Shown: positions 24,838-34,332 of the stretch, one piece after another | Position numbering within the stretch: the stretch's first letter is position 1 | How the letters are laid out: each line of letters starts with the position of its first letter | Origin: Gracilimonas sp. | GTDB lineage: Bacteria > Bacteroidota > Rhodothermia > Balneolales > Balneolaceae | NCBI RefSeq assembly: GCF_017641085.1 | Contig: NZ_JAEPPI010000002.1 | Coordinates: 744,001-808,000 of the forward strand | Direction: 5' to 3' | Length of the DNA stretch: 64,000 nucleotides | Position numbers and translations under genes: made by a program | The notes under the pieces: model-generated | Seen by the model: the letters and a program-made list of their open reading frames with translations, nothing else | Told to the model about the DNA's origin: nothing | Databases searched by the model: none

Positions 24838-27531
24838 ATGTTACGCTACTTATCTATAGTTTTTTTAAGTCTGATTGTGTCAGGTTCTGCCCTTGCGCAA
24901 TCAACTATTACGGGTAAAGTTACGGACGCCAGCACCGGCGAACCCATTATTGGTGCCAACATATTAGTGATGGGAACCACCCAAGGTGCTGCCACCGATC
25001 TTAACGGTGAATATGAGATTGACGATGTTGATCCGGGTACCTACAACCTGCGTGTTTCTAATATCGGGTATGTAACCCTGATGGAAGAAGTCACGGTTGG
25101 AGAAGGAACCCTTACCCTCGATTTTGAAATGCAACTTACCAGTGAGTCATTGACTTCACTTGAGGTATTTGCTTCTCGTTCAGACCAAACCACTCCGGTT
25201 GCTTTCTCTGATGTAAGTCAGGAAGAAATCAGAGTTCAGTTGGGTTCTCGTGACCTTCCTGAAGTGTTAAACGTTACACCTTCGGTTTACTCAACCAACT
25301 CAGGTGGCGGTGCAGGTGATGCCCGTATTAACGTTCGTGGATTCAGCCAGAGAAACGTGGCTGTAATGATTAATGGTGTTCCTGTAAATGATATGGAGAA
25401 CGGCTGGGTGTACTGGTCTAACTGGGATGGCGTTGGTGATGCTGCCCGATCCATTCAGGTTCAGCGCGGTATTTCAAATGTAAACCTGGCTGTGCCATCT
25501 GTGGGTGGTACCCTGAACATTATTACTGACCCAAGCAACAATGAAGCCGGCGGCATGGTGAAGTTTGAGAACGGTAGTGGAGCCTTCAACAAAACTACCC
25601 TGATGCTGAACTCCGGCCTTATTAACGACAAGTTTGCCATCAGCGCCGTGGGTGTACGAAAAGAAGGCGAAGGTATTGTTGACGGAACATGGACAGATGC
25701 CTGGGCTTATCATATTGCGGCTTCATACCAAATTAATGACGAGAACAGGCTTGACCTGTTTGCACTGGGAGCTCCTCAGCGTCACGGTCAAAACCTGTAT
25801 GCCCAAAATATTGCAACCTACGACCGAAGTTATGCGCTGGGTCTGGATAGCTATGATCCTGCTGCCGCTGATGTATTCTGGGAAAAAGGGCGTTTGTTTA
25901 ACTCTAATGTTTCCGGAGTATCCAACAGTTATGATGGAAATCAATATGTAGGAGACGGATGGTTAAATCCAAGCATCCAGAGTCGCTACTCTAAAAACTT
26001 CCTTAACGAGCGAGAAAACTTCTTTCATAAGCCACAGGTTAACTTAAACTGGTACAGTGAACTGACTGATAAGCTTACACTAACTAACGTATTGTACTAC
26101 TCCGGTGGTAAAGGTGGAGGAACAGGAACGCTTGGTGACATCGAGTATGATTACAGCCACGCTCAGCGAATTGTTGACTGGAATGCGACTATCGCTGATA
26201 ACCTGGCCAATTTGGATGGAAGTGGAGATGCTGTTGCAAATGGAATTATCAGAAACAGCCGAAACAACCAGTGGACAGTAGGTGACATTTTGAAGCTTTC
26301 TTACCAGGCTAATGAAAACCTTGAACTGCAAGCCGGTTTAGACTGGAGAACAGCTGAAATTGAGCACTATCGTGAAGTACGTGACCTTCTCGGTGGCCGC
26401 TATTACATCGACAACTCCAACGATCTGAACCCAAACCGTGAAACTCGTCTGGGAGATAAAGTTGCTTACAACTTTGACAACACAGTAGATTGGTTAGGCG
26501 GTTACCTGCAGGGTGAATACTCCAAAGACAACTTCAGCACCTATGCTACGGTGGGGATCTCAACTGTAAAATACTCCCACTTGAACTACTTCCTGGATGA
26601 TCCTAACAAAGCAGGATTGCAGGAAACAGAACGTGAAAGCGACAATCTTGTTGGATACCAGGCTAAAGCAGGTGTTCTTTATGGATTGAGTGATGATCTG
26701 GACCTTTACCTGAATGTTGGCGCAATCTCTAAAGTGCCGATTTTTGACAACGTTATTAACGACGGAACCGGTGCGATCAACGAAGACCCTGAAAACGAGA
26801 AGTTCTACTTCTACGAAGCAGGTACTCGTTACAGAGACCCAAGCGGACGATTTGGCTTTAACCTGAACTACTACCTGACCGATCGTCGCGACCGTTCGTT
26901 CACAAGAGGAATCAACTTTCAGGATGGAACAGAAGGCTTGATTAACATCACCGGCCTGGATCAAATGCACACCGGGGTTGAGCTTGAAACATCTGCTAAA
27001 CTGGCTGAATGGGCCCGACTTGACGTGGCTGCTTCTCACAACTTGTGGGAGTACAAGAATGATGTAACTGCGCTTTACACCCCTGATCAGAATAACCCTT
27101 CTGTACAGGATACCGTAAGCCTTTTTGTTGAAGGACTGAAAGTAGGTAACGCACCACAAACACAGTTTGCTTATACACTTACAGTAGAGCCAATGCAGAA
27201 TCTGGATGTTACCCTTGTAGGTACTACATTCATGCGCCACTGGTCAGATTTTGATCCGCTTGACAGAGACGACCCAAGTGATCGTGCACAGACATGGCAA
27301 GTGCCCAACTACACGGTGTTCAATGCTCACTTGAATTATGCTCTTCCTGGTGTATTTGAAGGAAGTTCATTGTTCCTGAACCTGTTCAATCTTTTTGATA
27401 ACACATACATTCAGGATGCTACGGATAACAGTAGATTCAACGGATATGACGGCGATCACGATGCTGATGACGCGGAAGTATTCTTTGGACTACCTCGACG
27501 ATACAACTTTGGAGTTAGAATCAACTTCTAA
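24838..27531 (+). CDS. TonB-dependent receptor (second copy)
   Basis: This 897-residue outer-membrane receptor has a signal peptide (SGSALAQ) and a carboxypeptidase-like domain (about 22-110: TITGKVTDASTGEPIIGANI, LNGEYEIDDVDPGTYNL). The plug domain follows with ELPEVLNVTPSVY-type and GVPVNDMENGWVYWSNWDG segments, and the barrel ends NFGVRINF. The plug wording DARINVRGFSQRNVAVMING is typical of Bacteroidota receptors with broad or peptide/metal substrates. It has its own upstream region and a strong terminator after it, so it is a separate unit from the surface operon. There is no SusD partner. The ligand is unknown. Confidence 0.92.
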   Translation: MLRYLSIVFLSLIVSGSALAQSTITGKVTDASTGEPIIGANILVMGTTQGAATDLNGEYEIDDVDPGTYNLRVSNIGYVTLMEEVTVGEGTLTLDFEMQLTSESLTSLEVFASRSDQTTPVAFSDVSQEEIRVQLGSRDLPEVLNVTPSVYSTNSGGGAGDARINVRGFSQRNVAVMINGVPVNDMENGWVYWSNWDGVGDAARSIQVQRGISNVNLAVPSVGGTLNIITDPSNNEAGGMVKFENGSGAFNKTTLMLNSGLINDKFAISAVGVRKEGEGIVDGTWTDAWAYHIAASYQINDENRLDLFALGAPQRHGQNLYAQNIATYDRSYALGLDSYDPAAADVFWEKGRLFNSNVSGVSNSYDGNQYVGDGWLNPSIQSRYSKNFLNERENFFHKPQVNLNWYSELTDKLTLTNVLYYSGGKGGGTGTLGDIEYDYSHAQRIVDWNATIADNLANLDGSGDAVANGIIRNSRNNQWTVGDILKLSYQANENLELQAGLDWRTAEIEHYREVRDLLGGRYYIDNSNDLNPNRETRLGDKVAYNFDNTVDWLGGYLQGEYSKDNFSTYATVGISTVKYSHLNYFLDDPNKAGLQETERESDNLVGYQAKAGVLYGLSDDLDLYLNVGAISKVPIFDNVINDGTGAINEDPENEKFYFYEAGTRYRDPSGRFGFNLNYYLTDRRDRSFTRGINFQDGTEGLINITGLDQMHTGVELETSAKLAEWARLDVAASHNLWEYKNDVTALYTPDQNNPSVQDTVSLFVEGLKVGNAPQTQFAYTLTVEPMQNLDVTLVGTTFMRHWSDFDPLDRDDPSDRAQTWQVPNYTVFNAHLNYALPGVFEGSSLFLNLFNLFDNTYIQDATDNSRFNGYDGDHDADDAEVFFGLPRRYNFGVRINF

Positions 27532-27568
27532 CAATACAAACGTATCATCAATTTTACGTTAAATTTTG

Positions 27569-27602
27569 AAAGCAGCCTGTCTTTTGACAGGCTGCTTTTT
27601 TA
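27569..27602 (+). terminator. Rho-independent terminator
   Basis: A perfect 13-bp stem (aaagcagcctgtc at 27569-27581, gacaggctgcttt at 27586-27598) ends in a T-run. It ends only 12 bases before the ATG of the phosphodiesterase gene. Confidence 0.92.
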
Positions 27603-27614
27603 TTGTACATCATC

Positions 27615-28832
27615 ATGAAAAAACTACTTGTCTGCGCTTTAATTTCGATGGTCTTAATGGGGTGCATCGAAGAAGAAAAATCAAGGGATGCAAAAGTCTT
27701 GCTTGTTTCCTTCGACGGCTTTCGGTACGACTATCTTTCCAAAACCCATACCCCAAATTTTGATAAACTCGTGGAAACCGGCGTATTTAGTGAAGGCCTG
27801 ATTCCGATTTTCCCGTCAAAAACGTTTCCGAATTATTATGCTATGGCTACCGGTCTGTATCCGGAGAACAACGGCTTTATTGCCAACAATATGTACGATC
27901 CTGAGATGGATGCCCGATTTACTATTTCGAACCGGGATGCGGTAGAAAACCCCGATTGGTACGAGGGTGAGCCGATCTGGAATACGGTTGAAAAGGCTGG
28001 CAAAAAATCAGGAACCATGTTCTGGGTAGGTTCAGAAACTCCCATACAGGATATGCGCCCCACCCACTGGAAACGATATAATGAAAGCATGCCTGACTCA
28101 GCCCGTATCGACACGGTTGTAAAATGGCTCTCTTACGGCAATGAAAAAGAAGTCGATTTTGCCACGCTCTATTTCAGTTTTGTGGATGCTCGTGGTCATC
28201 GTTTCGGGCCCAATTCCCCGGAAGTGGTTGAAGCTATTGAGCGGGCGGATAATTTAGTGGGTTATCTGGTAGAATCTATAAACCAAAAAGGACTGTCCGG
28301 CAAAACGAACCTGATGATTGTATCGGACCACGGCATGGCAGAAATTTCCAGGGACCGGGTTGTGATTCTTGATGAGATGATAAACCCGGATGATCTGCAG
28401 GTTATTTCTTACAGTCCGGCGATGATGACAAATGTAAAGGGTGATAATTTAGAAGGAGTATATTCGGCATTAAAAGCCAATGAAGAGCATTTTAAAGTAT
28501 ATAAAAAGGAAGATATCCCTGAACGCTATCACCTGAAGAATCACCTCAGGGTACCGGAACTCTTGCTGGTTGCCGATGTGGGCTATACCATCACAACCAG
28601 GGAGTTTTTTGAGGAACGTGAGAATTATCCATCAGGAGGAACCCATGGCTTTGACAATCAGGCAAAAGAAATGCACGCTCTGTTTGTAGCCAATGGTCCT
28701 GATTTTAAAAAAGGATATACAGCAAAGCCTTTTCAGAATGTACACCTGTACTCTTTGATGGCGCATCTTTTGGAGATCACACCGGCACAAAACGATGGAA
28801 GCCTGGACAGTGTGTCGGTACTTTTAAAGTGA
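27615..28832 (+). CDS. Nucleotide pyrophosphatase/phosphodiesterase family lipoprotein
   Basis: This 405-residue NPP/alkaline-phosphatase superfamily enzyme is anchored by a lipobox (LMGC, Cys17 from ATG 27615). The bimetal site is visible: D34 (SFDGFRYDY), nucleophile T70 (FPSKTFPNYY), and the later SDHGM and GTHGF histidines. It should hydrolyse nucleotide or other phosphodiester bonds outside the inner membrane, for phosphate or nucleoside salvage. A TTG at 27603 gives four extra residues, but ATG 27615 fits the lipoprotein signal better. The terminator of the TonB receptor gene runs almost up to the start, so it is expressed either by read-through or from a promoter overlapping that hairpin. 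Confidence 0.9.
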   Translation: MKKLLVCALISMVLMGCIEEEKSRDAKVLLVSFDGFRYDYLSKTHTPNFDKLVETGVFSEGLIPIFPSKTFPNYYAMATGLYPENNGFIANNMYDPEMDARFTISNRDAVENPDWYEGEPIWNTVEKAGKKSGTMFWVGSETPIQDMRPTHWKRYNESMPDSARIDTVVKWLSYGNEKEVDFATLYFSFVDARGHRFGPNSPEVVEAIERADNLVGYLVESINQKGLSGKTNLMIVSDHGMAEISRDRVVILDEMINPDDLQVISYSPAMMTNVKGDNLEGVYSALKANEEHFKVYKKEDIPERYHLKNHLRVPELLLVADVGYTITTREFFEERENYPSGGTHGFDNQAKEMHALFVANGPDFKKGYTAKPFQNVHLYSLMAHLLEITPAQNDGSLDSVSVLLK

Positions 28833-28959
28833 AATTGGAAACTTTTTCGCCAAAAAAACAGGTTCAAGGGCTTTATTAAGATTGCATCTGTCTAAAAGTG
28901 AGGGGATATTCCCTTGCTGAAATACTCAGTCTTTCACAACCTAACAGAGTTTTAAAAAT

Positions 28960-29295
28960 ATGCCATACGTTGTTACTGAACCATGCATTCAATGTAAATA
29001 CACTAACTGCGCAGCCGTATGTCCGGTTGATGCTTTCCGCGAAGGACCTAACTTCCTGGTTATCGACCCGATGGAATGTATTGATTGTGATGCATGCGTA
29101 TCTGAATGTCCGGTAGAAGCTATTTACCCCGATGATGAAGTACCTGAAAAATGGGAAGATTACATCGACCTGAATGAAAGACTATCCGAAGCCTGGGAAG
29201 ACCGCATCATCAATGAAACTCAGGATGCACTGCCCGATGCTGACGATTGGGCCACCAAAGAAGATAAGCTTGATCAGCTTGTAGAAACCTGGTAA
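28960..29295 (+). CDS. fdxA: 7Fe ferredoxin FdxA
   Basis: This 111-residue soluble electron carrier has one [3Fe-4S] and one [4Fe-4S] cluster. The N-terminal half has EPCIQCKYTNCAAVCPVD, and the second set ECIDCDACVSECP, as in Azotobacter-type 7Fe ferredoxins. The C-terminal extension (EKWEDYIDLNERLSEAWEDR) is the family's acidic tail. ATG 28960 is a clean start. It stands alone between the phosphodiesterase and folP. Confidence 0.93.
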   Translation: MPYVVTEPCIQCKYTNCAAVCPVDAFREGPNFLVIDPMECIDCDACVSECPVEAIYPDDEVPEKWEDYIDLNERLSEAWEDRIINETQDALPDADDWATKEDKLDQLVETW

Positions 29296-29354
29296 GTAAC
29301 CGGAGTTTTCCCTGAGTCACACAGCCTCTAACGATTCCCAAGAATCACTCATTA

Positions 29355-30185
29355 TTGCCTGACGATACCTCCATTTTAAGCGCATCTTCATCCCCAAAAA
29401 TAATGGGGATCATCAATGCTACGCCCGACTCCTTCAGTGATGGAGGTAAATATCTGAACCATAGCCGGGCTATGGACCGCATTCACCTGATGCTTAAAAA
29501 CGGGGCACAGATTATAGATGTGGGAGGGGAATCAACCCGGCCGGGAGCCGATCCGGTTTCCGAAAGTGAAGAGATAGACCGGGTTATTCCACTACTTGAA
29601 AAAGCCATCCCGGTTTTCAGCGATGCCATATTTTCTATCGACACCACTAAGTATGAGGTGGCTAAAAAAGCACTTCAGGCAGGTGCTAAAATTGTCAATG
29701 ATGTGAGCGGGCTGCAAAAAGACCCCCGCCTTGCCGACCTTTGCGCTGAACATGATGCCGCATATGTTTTGATGCATTCTCAGGGTGATCCTAAGACGAT
29801 GCAGAAAAACCCGGAGTACAACGATGTGGTTGAAGATGTGATGGGATTTTTCGAGCGGCAAGCTGCGGAAGCAAAAAAGAGGGGAGTCCATCATCTTATT
29901 TTAGATCCGGGAATCGGGTTCGGGAAAACGCTGGAGCACAACCTTAAATTGATTGCCCACCTTGACAAATTCAAAAAATTTGGTTTCTCTGTATTAGTTG
30001 GAGCTTCACGCAAGTCCATGATCGGTAAAATATTAGACGACCGGCCTACAGACGATCGCATAACCGGGACCGTTGCGCTGCACTACCACGCACTCATAAA
30101 AGGAGCAAATATTCTACGTGTGCATGATGTGAAGGAAGCTTCCGATTCAATTCGTATATTCAACGCAGTTCAATCCCAACAATAA
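29355..30185 (+). CDS. folP: Dihydropteroate synthase
   Basis: This enzyme joins 6-hydroxymethyl-dihydropterin pyrophosphate to p-aminobenzoate in folate synthesis and is the sulfonamide target. The 276-residue protein carries the classic motifs GIINATPDSFSDGGKY, VGGESTRPGADPVS, FSIDTTKYEVA, IVNDVSGLQ, LDPGIGFGKT and GASRKSMIG. The start is TTG 29355; the next ATG (29403) would cut into the first strand. It lies 15 bp before cdaA, the arrangement common in Bacteroidota and relatives. Confidence 0.95.
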   Translation: MPDDTSILSASSSPKIMGIINATPDSFSDGGKYLNHSRAMDRIHLMLKNGAQIIDVGGESTRPGADPVSESEEIDRVIPLLEKAIPVFSDAIFSIDTTKYEVAKKALQAGAKIVNDVSGLQKDPRLADLCAEHDAAYVLMHSQGDPKTMQKNPEYNDVVEDVMGFFERQAAEAKKRGVHHLILDPGIGFGKTLEHNLKLIAHLDKFKKFGFSVLVGASRKSMIGKILDDRPTDDRITGTVALHYHALIKGANILRVHDVKEASDSIRIFNAVQSQQ

Positions 30186-30200
30186 CCAAATCCGGCGGCC

Positions 30201-31016
30201 TTGTTTCCCATTGGTTTCCTTGAATTCGGCTTAAAAGATTTTGCCGAGACGCTCATTATTGCGCTCGTGCTGGTATATCTGTACCGGTGGGTCAAGGGTA
30301 CGTTTGCCATTCAAGCGGCCCTGGGAATTTTGTTTGTGGTGATTATTAATGTTGTGATTGGGCTTTTGGGCTTTACCACCATCAATTCCATTCTGAGCCA
30401 GATTCTGGACGTCGGTATTATCGCGCTCATCATTCTCTTTCAGCCTGAAATCCGGAAACTGCTGTACCGGCTGGGGACCAATACAAGTCTGGATCGCTTT
30501 TTCTCTACGTCCAATTCCGATCGTACCATCGATGAAATTATCGACGCCGTCAAGGAAATGTCGAAAAATAAAACCGGGGCACTTATTGTATTTGCCCGGA
30601 CTTCTTCGCTGCAGGATTTAGTAGATGCCGGTGTAAATATTGACTCTGAAATCCGAAGTGAACTCCTCACAACCATATTCCAAAAGGAAACCCCGCTTCA
30701 TGACGGGGCTGTTGTCATAAGGGGGAACCGGATTGTGGCAGCAAGTTGTTATCTGCCCATTTCACAAAACCCGAACATCTCTTCTTCATTCGGGACACGG
30801 CACCGCGCTGCAGTAGGAATCAGTGAGTCGAATAATGTGTTCGTAATTGTGGTATCGGAAGAAACCGGACGAATTTCCATCGCCCGAAACGGGGCTCTTA
30901 CCAGTGGACTTACCATTCAGAAATTGCGAGCTGAAATGGAAGAAACCTTCGGCAGCCAGAAGTTTGATGAAGACGTTGCCTTCAGTTCTGCCCAGGCCGA
31001 CATGAAGCTTAGTTGA
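30201..31016 (+). CDS. cdaA: Diadenylate cyclase CdaA
   Basis: This inner-membrane enzyme makes cyclic di-AMP from two ATP. The 271-residue protein has three N-terminal membrane helices (about 15-30, 35-58, 62-82) and then the DAC domain. The catalytic DGA is at 168-170 (LHDGAVVIRG) and the RHR motif at 200-202 (FGTRHRAAVG). The start is TTG 30201 after CGGCGG. It is co-transcribed with folP. No c-di-AMP phosphodiesterase is in the window. The second messenger usually controls osmolyte and potassium balance. Confidence 0.94.
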   Translation: MFPIGFLEFGLKDFAETLIIALVLVYLYRWVKGTFAIQAALGILFVVIINVVIGLLGFTTINSILSQILDVGIIALIILFQPEIRKLLYRLGTNTSLDRFFSTSNSDRTIDEIIDAVKEMSKNKTGALIVFARTSSLQDLVDAGVNIDSEIRSELLTTIFQKETPLHDGAVVIRGNRIVAASCYLPISQNPNISSSFGTRHRAAVGISESNNVFVIVVSEETGRISIARNGALTSGLTIQKLRAEMEETFGSQKFDEDVAFSSAQADMKLS

Positions 31017-31023
31017 TTTCGTT

Positions 31024-31076
31024 AATCGTTATTCGTGAATCCGAGGTTGTTACCGAATAACGATTACACGAATAAC
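31024..31076. repeat. Inverted repeat between convergent cdaA and meaB
   Basis: aatcgttattcg (31024-31035) pairs perfectly with cgaataacgatt (31054-31065). Its overlapping part gttattcgtg (31028-31037) also pairs with cacgaataac (31067-31076), giving two exclusive hairpins. There is no T-run. It may be a bidirectional stop or a dispersed palindromic repeat. Confidence 0.6.
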
Positions 31077-31079
31077 GAA

Positions 31080-32072
31080 CTATCTTTCCAAAAACTCTTT
31101 CATCAAATCTTTGGCGGCTTTGTAGGAAGATATTTTTCCTTCCTGAACCTGCTTTCGGCAGGCTTCCAGTTTAGATTTGAGATCAGCATCTCCATAAAAT
31201 GCCTGGTGCAGTTCCTGATGGATGCTTTCATTCAGCCAGTAGTTGGCTTGTTCTTTTCGTTGGTGATCAAAGTACTCTTTGGCTTTGGTGTGGCGCACAT
31301 ACTCATCCACAATTTCCCAAACTTCGGGAATGCCTTTGTTATGAAATGCAGAACAGGTTGTTACTTTGGGAATCCAGCCAGATTCAGTAGGTGGGAAGAG
31401 GTGCAGGGCGTTTTTGTATTCAGCCATAGCGCGTTTGGCAGCATCTTCATTCCCGGAGTCGGCTTTGTTGATAACGATGGAGTCGGCCATTTCCATGATA
31501 CCTCGCTTGATGCCCTGAAGTTCATCTCCGGCACCGGCAAGCATCAACAATAGAAAGAAATCGACCATGGAATGAACAGCTGTTTCTGACTGACCCACAC
31601 CTACGGTTTCAATGAGGATGGTGTCAAAGCCTGCTGCCTCACAAAGGGTGATGGTTTCCCGTGTGCTTCTCGCTACGCCCCCCAGAGAGCCGGAAGTGGG
31701 GGTGGGGCGGATATATGCATTCGGATGATTTGATAGCGTCTCCATGCGTGTTTTATCCCCAAGGATACTGCCCCGCGTTTTGGAGCTGGAGGGATCAACA
31801 GCAAGAACGGCTAAGTTCCGGTCCTGTTCATCAATTACATAATTGCCAAAAGCTTCAATAAAGGTGCTTTTCCCAACCCCGGGAACACCGGTGATACCAA
31901 TTCGAACAGAATCTCCGGAATGAGGAAGACATCCTTCGATGATTTCCTGAGCCAGTTCCTGATGCTCCTGTTTGGTGCTTTCGATTAAAGTAATAGCACG
32001 GCTAAGCAACATTCGGTCGCCATCTAAAATACCTTCAATAAATTCGGAAGCGGGTGGAAGTTGTTTACTCAA
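31080..32072 (-). CDS. meaB: Methylmalonyl-CoA mutase-associated GTPase MeaB
   Basis: This G3E-family GTPase chaperone protects methylmalonyl-CoA mutase and gates delivery of adenosylcobalamin. It has 330 residues. The P-loop is GVPGVGKST at about 62-70, followed by LAVDPSSSKTRGSILGDKTRM (Switch region), ETVGVGQSE, and NKAD for guanine recognition. The C-terminal helical dimerisation arm ends DLMKEFLER. The start is TTG 32072 with a strong GAGGAGGAAGGG about 7 bases upstream. It lies downstream of the mutase genes on the same strand, separated by a 121-bp spacer with an inverted repeat. Confidence 0.94.
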   Translation of the reverse strand: MSKQLPPASEFIEGILDGDRMLLSRAITLIESTKQEHQELAQEIIEGCLPHSGDSVRIGITGVPGVGKSTFIEAFGNYVIDEQDRNLAVLAVDPSSSKTRGSILGDKTRMETLSNHPNAYIRPTPTSGSLGGVARSTRETITLCEAAGFDTILIETVGVGQSETAVHSMVDFFLLLMLAGAGDELQGIKRGIMEMADSIVINKADSGNEDAAKRAMAEYKNALHLFPPTESGWIPKVTTCSAFHNKGIPEVWEIVDEYVRHTKAKEYFDHQRKEQANYWLNESIHQELHQAFYGDADLKSKLEACRKQVQEGKISSYKAAKDLMKEFLER

Positions 32073-32088
32073 AGCGCCCTTCCTCCTC

Positions 32089-32154
32089 TAACTTTTCCAT
32101 AGTTATAAAGGGGAATTAGCTGGAAAAAGTCGCCTAACAACTTTGGAAAAGTTA
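32089..32154. repeat. Inverted repeat between meaB and mutB
   Basis: taacttttcca (32089-32099) is perfectly complementary to tggaaaagtta (32144-32154) with a 44-base spacer that contains a further tggaaaaagt copy. On the minus strand it is just upstream of the meaB ribosome-binding site, so it could affect meaB translation or be a dispersed repeat. Confidence 0.5.
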
Positions 32155-32193
32155 TTAAGGGTGAAGATCTAAACAAAAAATTTGCAGTTAATT

Positions 32194-34332
32194 TCATGAG
32201 GATGAATAATTCTCAATCAGCACTTCCAGAATTTGTTTGGCGGCTTTGGGGATAACCGTTCCGGGACCGAATACGGCCGTAACTCCGGCATCATAAAGGA
32301 AATCATAATCCTGCTGGGGAATCACACCGCCGGCTATAACAATGATATCTTCGCGCCCTTGTTTCCTGAGTTCTTTGATGACCTGTGGAACCAATGTTTT
32401 GTGTCCACCTGCCAGGCTGGAAACCCCGAGGATGTGAACGTCATTTTCCACGGCTTGTCGGGCGGCTTCTTCCGGTGTCTGGAAAAGAGGCCCGATATCC
32501 ACATCAAATCCCAAGTCAGCAAAACTGGTTGAAATAACTTTCGCCCCGCGATCGTGTCCGTCCTGCCCCATTTTAGCGACCATGATTCGCGGACGCCGGC
32601 CATCCAGCTCAGCAAATTTATCCGCCAGGTTCAGTGCTGCTTTAAACTGATCGTTATTTTTGAGTTCTGAGGAGTACACGCCGGAAATAGATTTAATGGT
32701 TGCCTTGTAACGCCCGAATGCTTTCTCCATGGCATCTGAAATTTCGCCAAGAGTAGCTCGTTTTCGGGCAGCGTCAACGGCTAAAGCTAATAAATTTCCG
32801 TCACCCGATTCCGCGCATTCGGTCAGTTTATTCAGCGCAGCTTCTACAGCTTTGTCATCGCGCTCTTGCTTCATCGTGTTGATGCGCTCAATCTGGGATT
32901 TACGCACTTTCACGTTATCCACTTCCAGTACATCAATTTCCGATTTCTCATCGGTCTGGAATTTGTTGACTCCTACAATGGTGTCTTTGCCGGAATCGAT
33001 GCGGGCCTGCTTCCTTGCAGCTGCTTCTTCAATCCGCATCTTAGGGATGCCGGTTTCAATTGCTTTGGCCATACCTCCTAAATCCTCAACTTCACCAATC
33101 AGTGTCCAAGCCCGCCGTGCAATTTTGTCGGTCAGGTATTCTACATAATAAGAACCGGCCCAGGGATCAACCGCTTTGGTGATACCGGTTTCTTCCTGCA
33201 GAAAGAGCTGGGTATTTCGGGCAATACGGGCAGAGAAATCGGTAGGCAGAGCAATAGCCTCATCCAGTGCGTTGGTATGAAGCGACTGTGTATGCCCAAG
33301 CGCTGCTGCCATGGCCTCAACCGTAGTGCGCGCTACGTTGTTGAATGGGTCCTGCTCGGTAAGGCTCCATCCCGAAGTTTGGCAATGCGTTCTGAGAGAC
33401 AGCGATTTAGGGTTTTTTGGGTTGAAGGACTTCACAATTTTAGCCCATAATAAACGCGCTGCCCGCATCTTGGCAATCTCCATAAAGTGGTTCATGCCAA
33501 TGGCCCAGAAAAAAGAAATCCGCGGGGCAAAATCATCAATATCCATTCCGGCTTCTATTCCGGTTCGGAGGTATTCAAGGCCATCGGCCAGGGTATAAGC
33601 GAGCTCAATGTCGCAGGTAGCCCCTGCCTCCTGCATATGATAACCACTGATAGAAATGGAATTGAAGCGAGGCATATTCTGAGAAGTATATTCAAAGATA
33701 TCCCCGATAATTTTCATTGATGGTTCGGGTGGATAGATATAGGTATTCCGAACCATGAATTCTTTCAGGATATCATTCTGAATGGTTCCTGCAAGCTGTT
33801 CCGGCTTCACGCCTTGTTCTTCAGCTGCAACAATATAGAATGCCATCACCGGAATAACGGCCCCGTTCATGGTCATGGAAACCGACATCTTATCCAGCGG
33901 AATCTGATCAAAAAGAATCTTCATGTCCTCCACCGAATCGATGGCTACCCCGGCTTTGCCTACATCACCGGAAACCCGGGGGTGATCGGAATCATACCCG
34001 CGGTGCGTGGCAAGGTCAAAAGCAACAGACAAGCCTTTCTGTCCGGCTTCCAGGTTGCGGCGATAAAAAGCGTTGGATTCTTCGGCGGTTGAAAATCCGG
34101 CGTACTGACGGATGGTCCACGGACGAACAGCATACATGGTAGAATAAGGGCCGCGCAGATAAGGTGGAATTCCGGCAGCGTAATTGAGATGTTCAAGCTT
34201 CTCGATATCCTCTGCGGAAAACCGGGGTTTCACCGGAATTTGTTCAGGAGTTTCCCACGCGTCTTTCTTTGGGGACTTATGCTCTGAATTTACATTTGCT
34301 TTAAAATCTATGTTGGAGAAATCCTTCTTCAT
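32194..34332 (-). CDS. mutB: Methylmalonyl-CoA mutase, large (catalytic) subunit
   Basis: This adenosylcobalamin enzyme interconverts methylmalonyl-CoA and succinyl-CoA in propionate and branched-chain amino acid breakdown. The 712-residue protein has the TIM-barrel domain: [21 protein letters not shown], then [20 protein letters not shown]. The C-terminal cobalamin domain has H593 in [10 protein letters not shown] as the lower cobalt ligand, then [14 protein letters not shown] and the GGVIP loop. Its ATG overlaps the mutA stop as TAATG, so the subunits are made together. Confidence 0.96.
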   Translation of the reverse strand: MKKDFSNIDFKANVNSEHKSPKKDAWETPEQIPVKPRFSAEDIEKLEHLNYAAGIPPYLRGPYSTMYAVRPWTIRQYAGFSTAEESNAFYRRNLEAGQKGLSVAFDLATHRGYDSDHPRVSGDVGKAGVAIDSVEDMKILFDQIPLDKMSVSMTMNGAVIPVMAFYIVAAEEQGVKPEQLAGTIQNDILKEFMVRNTYIYPPEPSMKIIGDIFEYTSQNMPRFNSISISGYHMQEAGATCDIELAYTLADGLEYLRTGIEAGMDIDDFAPRISFFWAIGMNHFMEIAKMRAARLLWAKIVKSFNPKNPKSLSLRTHCQTSGWSLTEQDPFNNVARTTVEAMAAALGHTQSLHTNALDEAIALPTDFSARIARNTQLFLQEETGITKAVDPWAGSYYVEYLTDKIARRAWTLIGEVEDLGGMAKAIETGIPKMRIEEAAARKQARIDSGKDTIVGVNKFQTDEKSEIDVLEVDNVKVRKSQIERINTMKQERDDKAVEAALNKLTECAESGDGNLLALAVDAARKRATLGEISDAMEKAFGRYKATIKSISGVYSSELKNNDQFKAALNLADKFAELDGRRPRIMVAKMGQDGHDRGAKVISTSFADLGFDVDIGPLFQTPEEAARQAVENDVHILGVSSLAGGHKTLVPQVIKELRKQGREDIIVIAGGVIPQQDYDFLYDAGVTAVFGPGTVIPKAAKQILEVLIENYSSS

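Noticed and set aside
31035-31553. 172-codon plus-strand frame opposite meaB
   Set aside because: It is antisense to a clear MeaB coding region with intact GTPase motifs; a mirror frame.
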